A stretch of DNA of 64,000 nt, from assembly GCF_900107995.1 (NCBI RefSeq), contig NZ_FNUM01000001.1, forward strand, positions 197,695-261,694. Reading direction: 5' to 3'. Source of the DNA: Alcanivorax sp. DSM 26293 (GTDB lineage: Bacteria > Pseudomonadota > Gammaproteobacteria > Pseudomonadales > Alcanivoracaceae). The translations under genes were made by a program, and so were the position numbers. Under the pieces are notes generated by a model. The model was not told where the DNA came from. It saw nothing but the letters and a program-made list of their open reading frames with translations, and did no database searches. Shown in pieces: positions 53,925 through 62,375 of the stretch (positions within the stretch are counted from its first letter, which is position 1; the number at the start of each line of letters is the position of its first letter).

Positions 53925-55373
53925 TCAGGGCAGCTTGATGGGCAGGAAGCGGGGGTTGCCGTCCCGGTTGATCAGGGCGGCGACTGTGCCGCTATCGGGC
54001 AGCCCCGCCACCACCTCACTGAAGGACTCCGGGTCATTCACGGGCTTGTTGTTCAGGGTGACCAGAATGTCGCCGCTGGCAATACCGGCCTTCGCTGCCG
54101 GGCCATCACCCACTTCGGTGACGATCACCCCGGCTTTCAGATCCAGGCGGCTCAGTTCCGTGGCACTGGCAGCGCGGACTTTCAGCCCCAGGGCATTGGC
54201 GCCGTCTGGTGCGGCCTGGCCGCCACTACCACGCAGGGCCATCTCCGGGTCGTCTGGCAACAGGCCGATGGTCACCTCCAGTTCCTTTTCCTTGCCATCA
54301 CGAATCACCACCATGGACGCTTCCGTTTCCGGGGTAACTCGGCCCACCCAGCGGGGCAATTCGGAGGACCGATAGATCGCTTCGCCATTGAAAGAGACGA
54401 TGATATCGCCGGCCTGTACACCGGCCGCCTCGGCGGGAGAGCCCTCCAGCACCTGGGAGACCAGCGCCCCTTTCGGCTGATCCAGCCCGAAGGACTCGGC
54501 CAGGTCCCGATCCACTTCCTGAATCAGCACACCCAGCCAGCCGCGGCTGACCTTGCCGTGCTCCTTGATCTGGCTGACCACGTCCATGGCCATATCGATG
54601 GGAATGGCAAAGCTCACGCCCATGTAGCCACCGGAACGGCTGAAGATCTGGGAATTGATGCCCACCACTTCCCCGCTCAGGTTGAACAGCGGGCCACCGC
54701 TGTTGCCCGGGTTGATGGCCACATCTGTCTGGATAAAGGGCACATAGCTGTCGTTGGGCAGGCTGCGGCCCTTGGCACTGACAATTCCGGCGGTGACGCT
54801 ACTGTCGAAACCGAAAGGTGCCCCGATGGCCAGCACCCATTCACCCACCTTGAGATCCTCGGAGGAGCCGATGTTGGCCACCGGCAGGTCTTCGCCATCC
54901 AGTTTCAGCAGAGCCAGGTCACTCTGCTCGTCGGCACCGATCAGTTCCGCTTTCAGTTCGCGACGGTCCTGCAGGCGCACAATGATTTCGTCCGCCTCGG
55001 CCACCACATGATTGTTGGTCAATACATAGCCATCCGCGGAGATGATGAACCCGGAACCCAGCGAACGGGCCTCCCGTTCCTGCGGCATTGAGGGCACGCC
55101 GTCTTCACCGCCAAACTGCTCAAAAAAACGACGAAAGAATTCCGGCAGCTGCTCCAGCTGGTCACGGACCGAGTCTTCATCCTGGCGGGTGATGGTGCTG
55201 ATGTTCACCACCGCCGGGCCCTCTTTTTCCACCAGGCGGGTAAAATCCGGCAGTCCGGTCACCAGGGGTTCAGCCCGCTCCCGGGGCGCCTGGCTCTCCG
55301 GCTCGGTGCAGGCCACCAGCAGACCGGTGAAAATCACCAGACACAGTGTTGCCACTCGCTGAAATCCGCTCAT
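53925..55373 (-). CDS. mucD: Periplasmic serine endoprotease DegP/MucD-like
   Basis: 482 residues, HtrA family: catalytic triad His in YVLTNNHVVAEAD near 122, Asp in EQSDLALLKLDG near 152 and Ser in INPGNSGGPLFN near 226, then two PDZ domains (about 275-365 and 395-475). It degrades misfolded envelope proteins and tunes the AlgU/RpoE response. The signal peptide ends in LLVAC (Cys about 22), a lipobox, so this copy may be a lipoprotein. P. aeruginosa MucD has a plain Sec signal, as I recall it. Confidence 0.95.
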   Translation of the reverse strand: MSGFQRVATLCLVIFTGLLVACTEPESQAPRERAEPLVTGLPDFTRLVEKEGPAVVNISTITRQDEDSVRDQLEQLPEFFRRFFEQFGGEDGVPSMPQEREARSLGSGFIISADGYVLTNNHVVAEADEIIVRLQDRRELKAELIGADEQSDLALLKLDGEDLPVANIGSSEDLKVGEWVLAIGAPFGFDSSVTAGIVSAKGRSLPNDSYVPFIQTDVAINPGNSGGPLFNLSGEVVGINSQIFSRSGGYMGVSFAIPIDMAMDVVSQIKEHGKVSRGWLGVLIQEVDRDLAESFGLDQPKGALVSQVLEGSPAEAAGVQAGDIIVSFNGEAIYRSSELPRWVGRVTPETEASMVVIRDGKEKELEVTIGLLPDDPEMALRGSGGQAAPDGANALGLKVRAASATELSRLDLKAGVIVTEVGDGPAAKAGIASGDILVTLNNKPVNDPESFSEVVAGLPDSGTVAALINRDGNPRFLPIKLP

Positions 55374-55385
55374 TGGGCTCTCCTT

Positions 55386-55862
55386 TTATTTTGCAGGCTG
55401 TACGACCACCGCCTGGCAACCGTCGTCCCCGGATGCCACCAGATACGGCTGATAGGCCCGATTATGACTGGCCCGTCGACTCAGTACACGGTTGATCACA
55501 AACCCCAGCACCAGACCGCCCATGCCAAACAGGGCCGAGGCGTCAAAGGCCGTCACTGGCAGCAGGGTCCCCAGCACGGCTCCGGCCACCAACAGTGCCA
55601 GAGGCAGGCCATAGACCCACAGGGCGCCACGCATGAGGGCCCCTTCCGGCAGTGCCAGTTGCACGGTATCGCCAACCTGGTGACTCTCACGAGAAGAAAC
55701 AGGAACGCGCAGATGGGCACGCTGCCCACTCTGCTGTTGATTCACAAGATGGTGGCCGCATCCGGCCTTGGCCTTGCAAGCACCGCAGGTGGAGGCACGC
55801 ACGGTCTCCACCCAGATAGCGTCAGCTTCCACCGCCACTACTGTGCCTTGCTCAAGCAGCAT
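55386..55862 (-). CDS. rseC: RseC/MucC-family positive regulator of sigma-E activity
   Basis: 158 residues: an N-terminal soluble part with the conserved cysteine cluster STCGACKAKAGCG near 22-34 and two membrane helices (about 78-120) separated by a short loop. It belongs to the SoxR-reducing/RseC family, and its place between rseB and mucD is typical. Start overlaps rseB's stop by 1 bp. Confidence 0.9.
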   Translation of the reverse strand: MLLEQGTVVAVEADAIWVETVRASTCGACKAKAGCGHHLVNQQQSGQRAHLRVPVSSRESHQVGDTVQLALPEGALMRGALWVYGLPLALLVAGAVLGTLLPVTAFDASALFGMGGLVLGFVINRVLSRRASHNRAYQPYLVASGDDGCQAVVVQPAK

Positions 55863-56827
55863 TACGGCTGATTTTCCCTGACGCTGATGCCCTCGATGAC
55901 GCGCAGCGCCGTACTCTGCGGCACTTCACCCACCAGAGTCACCAGATAGACACCGCTGGGGGCGGCCAGCCGGCGGCTGACGGCCACCGTGGGCCCGACC
56001 CGGCTGACGCCTTCTTCCACGCTGTTCTCGCCAATGGCTTCCACGAACACCGTGAAGGCGGCCAGACCATCGCTGAAGCCCCGGGCAGCCACCGGCGCAC
56101 GGTCTGTGGTCGCCTGTCGCCAGTCCTGCTCCATGGCACGGAAACCGGCGGGCAACCACTCCGGGGTCACCGTCAATGTGAGGGAGGGATGGGAATCCGG
56201 CACCGGCGCCAGGGCTTTTTCATGGCGGGCTTCCGGGACTGCGAAGTGGTCCAGGCCCAGCTGCGGCGACAGGTTGAGGGTGACAAACTCCACCCGCTCC
56301 AGAGCCACACCGCTGCCATCCACCACTTCGGATTTCAGCAGCAGTCGGGATTCCTGATCCAGCCACAGGCGATAACCATAACGGTGGGTATCCAGGGGAG
56401 CCACACGCATACGCGTTGTCGTGCGTCCGGCTACCCGGCCATCGCCATCAATGAGGATGTTGTATTGTTCCGGCAAATCACTGGCCAGGCGGTCGCCCAG
56501 GGCCAGGGGGCCCATCTGTTTGCTGCTCAGACGGGTAAGACTGCGGTCCGGGTGCAGACAGAGCACCTCGTAACCACGTCGGATTACCTCCACCAGGCGA
56601 CCATCCAGATGGGTCAGACGCTGGTACTGGCGGCCATCGATCAGCGCGTGGCTGACTTCCATGGTGCTGATTTCCGCACCGAACTGATAGAGGAAACGGC
56701 CGGTATAATTGAGGGAGCGATTGGCCTCGGCCATGGCCTGGAGCTGGTCGTGCGCCGGCGATGCTTCCGCCAGCGCAACCAGAGGCGAACAAAGAGACAG
56801 GGAAAGGGCGAGTGCGCGCAGCATCAT
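55862..56827 (-). CDS. rseB: Sigma-E regulatory protein RseB/MucB
   Basis: 321 residues with a signal peptide (about 1-21) and a periplasmic two-domain MucB/RseB fold: SLNYTGRFLYQFGAEISTMEVSH near 37-60, RLTHLDGRLVEVIRRG near 70-85. It binds RseA and shields it from DegS/AlgW until envelope stress or mislocalised lipids displace it. It lies 3 bp after rseA. Confidence 0.94.
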   Translation of the reverse strand: MMLRALALSLSLCSPLVALAEASPAHDQLQAMAEANRSLNYTGRFLYQFGAEISTMEVSHALIDGRQYQRLTHLDGRLVEVIRRGYEVLCLHPDRSLTRLSSKQMGPLALGDRLASDLPEQYNILIDGDGRVAGRTTTRMRVAPLDTHRYGYRLWLDQESRLLLKSEVVDGSGVALERVEFVTLNLSPQLGLDHFAVPEARHEKALAPVPDSHPSLTLTVTPEWLPAGFRAMEQDWRQATTDRAPVAARGFSDGLAAFTVFVEAIGENSVEEGVSRVGPTVAVSRRLAAPSGVYLVTLVGEVPQSTALRVIEGISVRENQP

Positions 56828-56830
56828 CCG

Positions 56831-57397
56831 TTAGCGGGCTCCACTGCGGGCATCCATACTCACCAGACGGGCAAAAGGCATCATCCCCTGACCGCTGTTG
56901 CGGGCAGCAAACTCACTGTGCCGCAGGAGCATATCGTTACCGCGGGGCTGAACCTGGGCCGCCGGCGTGACCACCGCATTGTTGGCGGTGAAAGACCGGG
57001 ATACCAGCGACGCCTCGGCAAACGGGCGGCTCATGCGGCTGTCCTGGGCCGACGCCATCACCGGCGCAGCACCGGAAGACTGGGTCGCATCCCAGCTCTG
57101 CCAGCCCACCACCGTGGCAGCAGCCACAGAGGCGGCAACAGCCAGCCGGCTCACACTGCCCAACCAGGCCGGACGACGGGACGGCGCCTGCTCAGCCGCC
57201 AGCGCCGCAGACAGGCTGGCATTGAAGCCCGCCGGCACACTCATGGTGGACTGCTTATGCATCACATCCCGGGCCAGCTGCCAGCGGGACAATGCATCCA
57301 GATCCGCATTGTCGATATCACGCATGACCCGACGGGTTTCCAGCTCGCTGGTTTCCCCGTCAAGGAAAGCGGACAGTGTTTCCAGGTCCCTGTTCAT
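56831..57397 (-). CDS. rseA: Anti-sigma-E factor RseA/MucA
   Basis: 188 residues from the ATG at 57397 (GGGTG-type RBS; the frame opens earlier within rpoE). The N-terminal anti-sigma domain (MNRDLETLSAFLDGETSELE, WQLARDVM near 40) binds RpoE. One membrane helix lies at about 85-105 and the periplasmic tail binds RseB. It holds the sigma factor inactive at the inner membrane until proteolysis. Confidence 0.93.
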   Translation of the reverse strand: MNRDLETLSAFLDGETSELETRRVMRDIDNADLDALSRWQLARDVMHKQSTMSVPAGFNASLSAALAAEQAPSRRPAWLGSVSRLAVAASVAAATVVGWQSWDATQSSGAAPVMASAQDSRMSRPFAEASLVSRSFTANNAVVTPAAQVQPRGNDMLLRHSEFAARNSGQGMMPFARLVSMDARSGAR

Positions 57398-57401
57398 ACA
57401 C

Positions 57402-57986
57402 TCACCCTTTGTCGCCACGCTGGGAGCCCAGCAGTGGGCGCACAGCATTATCAATTGCTTCCCGAGCCCGGAAGATACGGGAACGAACCGTACCCACCGG
57501 ACACTCCATTACCGCCGCAATGTCCTCATAGCTGAGGCCCTCGAATTCCCGCAGGGTAACGGCAGTTTTCAGTTCATGGGGCAGCTCATCAATGGCTTCA
57601 TGGATAACTGCCTCTAACTCCTGTGACAACACGAGGGACTCCGGGGTTCCAATCTCGTGCAGCATTTCTGCTCCGGCATATTGCTCGGCCTCGGCCGCAT
57701 CCAGGTCGGAACCCGGCGGACGCCGACCAGCGGCCACCAAATGGTTCTTGGCGGTATTCACGGCAATACGATAAAGCCAGGTGTAAAAGGCACTGTCACC
57801 CCGGAAACGGGGCAACGCACGCCAGGCTTTGAGAAAGGCTTCCTGGGCCACGTCCTGCACTTCATCCGAGTCACGCACGTAACGGCTGATCAGGGCGAAA
57901 ATACGCTGCTGATATTTGCGTACCAGCACTTCAAAGGCACGCTGATCGCCGGTTTTGGCTTTCTTGACCAACTCTTCGTCTGACAC
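57402..57986 (-). CDS. rpoE: RNA polymerase sigma factor RpoE/AlgU
   Basis: 194-residue ECF sigma factor: region 2 (QDVAQEAFLKAWRALPRFRG near 45-64, AFYTWLYRIAVNTAKNHL) and region 4 (FEGLSYEDIAAVMECPVGTVRSRIFRARE near 150-178). It directs the envelope-stress regulon. Transcribed first in rpoE-rseA-rseB-rseC-mucD. The 208-bp gap to divergent nadB should hold both promoters. I found no clear sigma-E box for autoregulation. Confidence 0.96.
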   Translation of the reverse strand: MSDEELVKKAKTGDQRAFEVLVRKYQQRIFALISRYVRDSDEVQDVAQEAFLKAWRALPRFRGDSAFYTWLYRIAVNTAKNHLVAAGRRPPGSDLDAAEAEQYAGAEMLHEIGTPESLVLSQELEAVIHEAIDELPHELKTAVTLREFEGLSYEDIAAVMECPVGTVRSRIFRAREAIDNAVRPLLGSQRGDKG

Positions 57987-58194
57987 CGATCCCCCGGATC
58001 TTTCGCGAAACGCGGATACATGGCTGTGGTCGCATCGGAACCCGGGTTGCCGAGGTGAATGGGCAAATCGGGTCTATGACCAATTAAAGCGGGCCATTGT
58101 AGCAGGTGTGAGGGTCCCGGCTATACTATGGGGCTGTTTTGCCTACCCATTTCACATTGCTTGAACATTTGTTCGGGCGTTCTAAGGATTGTTC

Positions 58195-59811
58195 ATGGCC
58201 ACCTTCCGACACGATGTACTCATCATTGGTTCCGGAGCGGCAGGATTAACCACCGCCCTGCGCCTGCCCGATGATTGCCGGATCGCCCTGTTGTCCAAAG
58301 GCGAGCTGACCAGCGCCAGCACCTATTACGCCCAGGGCGGCGTCGCCGCGGTGCTGGACCAGGAAGATTCCCTGGAAAGTCACGTGGCCGATACGCACGT
58401 GGCCGGGGGTGGCCTGTGCCATGATGACGCGGTCCGTTACACGGTGGAAAACGGCCCGGATGCGATCCGCTGGCTGATCGATCTGGGGGTGGATTTCACC
58501 CGACTGACCGGCGATAACGACAGCGCCCTGCCCTACCACCTGACCCGTGAGGGCGGGCACAGCCACCGCCGCATCATTCATGCCGCCGACGCCACCGGCA
58601 AGGCCATCTCCGGCACCCTGATCGGCCAGGTGCGTAAAAAAGACAACGTGACCCGCTTCGAATATCGGGTGGCCGTGGACCTGATCCTGCAGGAGCACAA
58701 CGGCCCCAACGGGCAAAAAGGCAAAGAAAAGCGCTGCTGCGGCGCCTATGTGCACAATATCGAGACCGGCGAAACCGACGTCATTCTGGCCAGAGCCGTG
58801 GTGCTGGCCACCGGCGGCGCCTCCAAGGTCTACCTGTATACGTCCAATCCGGATGTGGCCACCGGCGACGGCATCGCCATGGCCTGGCGGGCCGGCTGCC
58901 GGGTGGCCAACATGGAATTCATGCAGTTCCACCCCACCTGCCTGTACCACCCCAAGGCCAAAAGTTTTCTGGTCACCGAGGCCATTCGCGGCGAAGGTGG
59001 GCACCTGCTGTTGCCCAGCGGTGAGCGCTTCATGCATCGCTTTGATGAACGCGGAGAACTGGCCCCCCGGGACGTGGTGGCCCGCGCCATCGACCATGAA
59101 ATGAAGCGCCTGGGGGCGGACTGTCTGTATCTGGATATCAGCCACAAGCCGGCGGATTTCATTATCGAGCACTTCCCCACCGTCTACGCCAAGTGTCTGC
59201 AACTGGGCCTGGATATCACCCGTGACCCCATGCCGGTGGTGCCCGCCGCCCACTACACCTGCGGCGGCGTTATGATCAACGAAAACGGCCAGACCGATGT
59301 GCCCGGTCTTTACGCCATCGGCGAAACCAGCTTCACCGGCCTGCACGGCGCCAACCGCATGGCCAGCAACTCCCTGCTGGAGTGTCTGGTCTATGGCAAG
59401 GCCTCAGCCGAACATATCGGCGCCACCCTGGCCGACGTGCCGGAACCCCGCGAGCACAAGGAATGGGATGAATCCCAGGTCACCGATTCCGACGAGGACG
59501 TGGTGATCAGCCATAACTGGGATGAACTGCGCCGCTTCATGTGGGATTACGTGGGTATCGTGCGCACGGAAAAACGCCTGGAGCGGGCCCTGCACCGGGC
59601 CGAGCTGCTGAGAAACGAAATCGCCGAGTATTACAGCAACTATCACATCAGCAACGACCTGCTGGAGCTGCGCAACCTGGTGGTGATCGCCGAACTCATC
59701 ATCCGCTCCGCCATGCAACGCAAGGAAAGTCGGGGGCTGCATTTCATGCGCGATTATCCCGGCACGAATGACGAGGTGGTGGATACGGTGTTGACACCGC
59801 CAATCAGTTGA
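58195..59811 (+). CDS. nadB: L-aspartate oxidase NadB
   Basis: 538 residues from the ATG at 58195 (AAGGA 7 bp upstream; TTG at 58189 is in frame but weaker). FAD-binding motif [17 protein letters not shown] near 8-24, succinate dehydrogenase/fumarate reductase-like active site [13 protein letters not shown] near 120-133, HYTCGGV near 355 and [18 protein letters not shown] near 385-402. It oxidises aspartate to iminoaspartate for quinolinate and NAD synthesis. Divergent from rpoE, as in Pseudomonas. The stop codon comes from a heptad repeat. Confidence 0.97.
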   Translation: MATFRHDVLIIGSGAAGLTTALRLPDDCRIALLSKGELTSASTYYAQGGVAAVLDQEDSLESHVADTHVAGGGLCHDDAVRYTVENGPDAIRWLIDLGVDFTRLTGDNDSALPYHLTREGGHSHRRIIHAADATGKAISGTLIGQVRKKDNVTRFEYRVAVDLILQEHNGPNGQKGKEKRCCGAYVHNIETGETDVILARAVVLATGGASKVYLYTSNPDVATGDGIAMAWRAGCRVANMEFMQFHPTCLYHPKAKSFLVTEAIRGEGGHLLLPSGERFMHRFDERGELAPRDVVARAIDHEMKRLGADCLYLDISHKPADFIIEHFPTVYAKCLQLGLDITRDPMPVVPAAHYTCGGVMINENGQTDVPGLYAIGETSFTGLHGANRMASNSLLECLVYGKASAEHIGATLADVPEPREHKEWDESQVTDSDEDVVISHNWDELRRFMWDYVGIVRTEKRLERALHRAELLRNEIAEYYSNYHISNDLLELRNLVVIAELIIRSAMQRKESRGLHFMRDYPGTNDEVVDTVLTPPIS

Positions 59812-59971
59812 CAGTTGATAGTGGACAGTTGACAGCTAAAACCCGCGATTGAGGTTTCCTGTTTCAGAACGCAAGAGGCCGCGCCCACCGTTTTGGCGCG
59901 GTCTCTTGCGTTTCAAATTTCACTCATTCCGTATCGCGCCGCTGTCAACTGTCCACTATCAACTGTCAACT
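59806..59971. repeat. Inverted heptad-repeat element with GC hairpin core (AGTTGAC family)
   Basis: Arm 1 59806-59837 and arm 2 59941-59971 are near-perfect inverses. The core hairpin 59869-59912 has a long stem starting ACGCAAGAGGCCGCGCC. The element joins the convergent genes nadB and ygfX and supplies both stop codons (TGA at 59809 and, on the minus strand, at 59966-59968). Confidence 0.95.
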
Positions 59972-60361
59972 ATGTTTCCTGTTCGTCCACAGCCACTGAT
60001 AAAAGGGCTGCAGCTGCGCCCGGGGGGCCTGGTCGTCGAACAGGTGCAACCAGCCTTTCGGGGTCTGGATGGCCATCCAGGGGCCGACGCGCAGTACCCG
60101 GCGAGGTTGTTCCAGTTCCTGCCAGTGACGGCCGATGAGGGTGAGACCCTGTTCGTGGAGTTCCATCTGGGACAGCTGCGGCGGCTGCCAGCCCCGCACA
60201 AGCAGCGGTAACGCCAGCAATAGCAGCACCAGCGCCCACCAGGGCATTTGCGTCAGCAGGATTGCCGGCACCACCCCAATCACCGCCAGCCACTTCAGCC
60301 GGGCGGGATAGCGGGACGGGGTCAGCTCAAGCTTTTTTCGCGGAGACCAGGGCAAGGACAT
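59966..60361 (-). CDS. ygfX: YgfX family inner-membrane protein
   Basis: 131 residues from the ATG at 60361; the open frame extends further inside sdhE. Basic N-terminus (SLPWSPRKKLELTPSRYPARL), two adjacent membrane helices (about 25-62) and a C-terminal strand-rich part with GPWMAIQTPKGWLHLF. YgfX (CptA) is the usual partner of SdhE; a toxin role was proposed in E. coli but is debated. It overlaps sdhE by 35 bp, as is normal. The final Ser and stop are encoded in a heptad repeat. Confidence 0.85.
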   Translation of the reverse strand: MSLPWSPRKKLELTPSRYPARLKWLAVIGVVPAILLTQMPWWALVLLLLALPLLVRGWQPPQLSQMELHEQGLTLIGRHWQELEQPRRVLRVGPWMAIQTPKGWLHLFDDQAPRAQLQPFYQWLWTNRKHS

Positions 60362-60584
60362 GGCGTACATACTCGCGCAGCGCCGGGTCTTGCGGCTCAC
60401 TGCGATAGGTAAACCACTCGAACATGTCGGCATCTTCGCAGGCGAGCAGCTTGGCGAACCAGGCCTGATGCTCCGCCGAGTCGTTATCGAAATGATCATC
60501 CAGGTAACCGTACAGCACCACCTCCACTTCCGAGGCGCCGCGGCGGCACTGCCAACGATACTTGCGTTTCAGGTCTTCACTCAT
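60327..60584 (-). CDS. sdhE: FAD assembly factor SdhE
   Basis: 85 residues from the ATG at 60584. The RGxxE motif is present as RRGASEVEVVL (about 12-22), with CEDADMFEWF (about 50-59). It helps attach FAD covalently to the SdhA flavoprotein subunit of succinate dehydrogenase. Small helical cytoplasmic protein; its 3' end overlaps ygfX. Confidence 0.93.
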   Translation of the reverse strand: MSEDLKRKYRWQCRRGASEVEVVLYGYLDDHFDNDSAEHQAWFAKLLACEDADMFEWFTYRSEPQDPALREYVRHVLALVSAKKA

Positions 60585-60701
60585 GCATTGCTTGCCGTAT
60601 CTTCCAGACTGAGCCTGCATTATCTATCATGTCCGATGATTTCTCATTCCCGATGTGGTGAAGTGCGAGCCTCATTTCGAATGGTGTGCTGTTAACGGGT
60701 T

Positions 60702-60729
60702 GTTGGGGCCTTGCTGGCAAGGCTCCTAC
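60702..60729 (+). repeat. REP-like palindrome between sdhE and ygfZ
   Basis: GTTGGGGCCTTGC-TGG-CAAGGCTCCTAC is an imperfect palindrome of the REP type in the 214-bp divergent gap. No further signal is evident in the gap apart from the ygfZ RBS. Confidence 0.65.
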
Positions 60730-60798
60730 GATCTTCAACATTGCGACTATATGCACCATTATTCGCCCCTTCGCGACAGTCCGTTTCACAGGAGCCCC

Positions 60799-61737
60799 AT
60801 GAGCTGGTCCGATTTTATCGCCACCCAAGACCTGACCGACAGCGCCCAAGCCCCCTATCTGAGCCATTGCGACCACCTTGCCGTCATCCGCGCCCACGGC
60901 GAGGAAGCGGGCCACTATTTGCAGGGCCAGGTGTCCTGCGACCTGCGTGAAGTGGACCAACAGTGCCACCGCACCGGTATGCACCTGACTCTGAAAGGAC
61001 GCGGCCTGGTCAGCGTACGCATTGTCCGTGACGGCGACGACTATCTGCTGCTCTGTCCTGCCGGCCTGAGCGAGGCGGTGATCAAGGCACTGATGAAATA
61101 CCGGCTTCGCGCCAAGGTGGAATTCACCGTGGACCCGAATCTCGTGGTGTTGGGTCTGGCCGGTCATCTCCCCGCCTCGGTCCCTGATCACGGCAACAGC
61201 GCCGAGACCGATCAGGGCCTGTGGCTGCGTTACCCCTTCACCGACCACGCCCTGCTGATCGTGCCGCAGGACAACGCCGAGCCGGTCTGGCAGACCCTGG
61301 CCAGCGACCGGGCGCTTACCCGCGCCAATGGCTGGCAGCTGGCCGACATCGACGCCGGTGAGGGCATGGTTTACCCGGGCTCGGAAGATCTGTTTCTGCC
61401 CCAGGTGCTCAATTACGACGTCACCGCCGGAGTGAACTTCAAGAAGGGCTGCTACACCGGCCAGGAAGTCGTCGCCCGCATGCACTTCAAGGGCAAGCTC
61501 AAGCAGCGTATGCAGCGGATCGACTACACCGCGGACGTGGACCTGTTGCCGGGCGAAACCCTGCGCGACAGCAACGGCAAAGCCGCCGGCGAAGTGGTCA
61601 GCGCTGCCCGCACCCCACAGGGCCGTGCTGCGTTGGTGGTTCTGCGTCGGGATACGGATGGCGTGCTGTTCCGGGATGAACAGGCCCTGGACAGCCAGTT
61701 GGGAGCACTGCCCTACTCATTGCCGTGGAAAGAGTGA
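60799..61737 (+). CDS. ygfZ: tRNA-modifying folate-binding protein YgfZ
   Basis: 312 residues from the ATG at 60799, with AGGAG 5 bp upstream. GcvT-like fold with LQGQVSCDLREV near 42-53 and the diagnostic KGCYTGQEVVARMHFKG motif near 216-232 with its conserved Cys. It takes part in folate-dependent Fe-S cluster maintenance and tRNA modification (MiaB partner). Divergent from sdhE-ygfX, as in Pseudomonas. Confidence 0.95.
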   Translation: MSWSDFIATQDLTDSAQAPYLSHCDHLAVIRAHGEEAGHYLQGQVSCDLREVDQQCHRTGMHLTLKGRGLVSVRIVRDGDDYLLLCPAGLSEAVIKALMKYRLRAKVEFTVDPNLVVLGLAGHLPASVPDHGNSAETDQGLWLRYPFTDHALLIVPQDNAEPVWQTLASDRALTRANGWQLADIDAGEGMVYPGSEDLFLPQVLNYDVTAGVNFKKGCYTGQEVVARMHFKGKLKQRMQRIDYTADVDLLPGETLRDSNGKAAGEVVSAARTPQGRAALVVLRRDTDGVLFRDEQALDSQLGALPYSLPWKE

Positions 61738-61742
61738 GAATT

Positions 61743-61834
61743 CAGTTAAAAGTTAACAGCGACGCGGGCTCGCATCGTTGCGGCTTTCAAACGTAAGAGG
61801 CCGCGCCCAGGCATTGGGCGCGGCCTTTTACGTT
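61743..61834. repeat. Heptad arm plus GC hairpin core after ygfZ
   Basis: A heptad arm AGTTAAA-AGTTAAC-AGC (61744-61760) is followed by a strong hairpin (61789-61834) whose stem begins AACGTAAGAGGCCGCGCCCA. The matching second arm is missing here and appears instead at 62341-62375, beyond a block of other repeats. Confidence 0.88.
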
Positions 61835-61860
61835 GTTAAGCAGGAAATCGGGCATGGCGG

Positions 61861-61937
61861 TAGGGTGTACTGAGCCTACGAACTGCACCATCAAACGCCG
61901 GCTCGGTGCAGTTCGCCTTAGGCTCAGTGCACCCTAC
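61861..61937. repeat. Long palindrome, GTGCACCCTA family
   Basis: Arms 61861-61889 and 61906-61937 are inverted (TAGGGTG-ACTGAGCCTA.. against ..TAGGCTCAGTGCACCCTA) with a 16-bp loop. It belongs to none of the REP or heptad families described elsewhere in the window. Confidence 0.88.
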
Positions 61938-61969
61938 GAAAACCTGAATCGGCGGTTGCCGCCCTCTCC

Positions 61970-62255
61970 GTAGGAGCGTCGCTGGCGGCGCAATCACCAG
62001 GTATCGACAAGGCCGATGCAGGAGTTCCGATTGAGGGACGAATCCGAGCCTTGGCGAGGAAAAAGGCGATGTGGATGTCACATGGCCACTCTGGAGAGCC
62101 CGATTGCTCTGCTGCTCCGGACCGAATCAGGGGTAGATCGGCGGATGATTTCCACGCTGACGCGTGGTTCGTCCCTCAAGCGGAACTCCTACAGTGGCTT
62201 CGTCATAAACATGCGGGCATGACTCTAGTGATCGCGCCGCCAGCGACGCTCCTAC
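61970..62255. repeat. Nested REP pairs (GTAGGAGC outside, GTAGGAGTTC inside)
   Basis: Outer REPs 61970-61998 and 62228-62255 are inverted copies of GTAGGAGCGTCGCTGGCGGCGC. Inner REPs 62018-62044 and 62165-62204 are inverted copies of the GTAGGAGTTC..GGGACGAA family. The middle, 62045-62164, shows no gene. This is part of the 636-bp gene-free gap 61738-62373. Confidence 0.88.
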
Positions 62256-62270
62256 GGAGAGCCCCCCCTT

Positions 62271-62375
62271 ACGCAAAAAGCCGTGCCCAAACATTGGACG
62301 CGGCCTCTTGCGGGGCAAAACCGGAAACCCCGTTTCGCGCGCTGTTAACTGTTCACTATTAACTGTTAACTGATC
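62271..62375. repeat. GC hairpin core plus heptad arm before the enoyl-CoA hydratase-like gene end
   Basis: Core hairpin 62271-62312 (GCCGTGCCCAA against TTGGACGCGGC) followed by a heptad arm 62341-62375 (on the minus strand AGTTAAC, AGTTAAT, AGTGAAC, AGTTAAC). The arm touches the TGA stop of the minus-strand gene at 62374. Confidence 0.9.

Noticed and set aside
57987-58194. Sigma-E autoregulated promoter upstream of rpoE
   Set aside because: GAAC strings occur, but none has a convincing partner box at the right distance; the TATACT and TACAAT boxes seen lack good -35 elements.
58246-59346. 366-residue minus-strand frame inside nadB
   Set aside because: Shadow of nadB in a GC-rich frame; no recognisable motifs.
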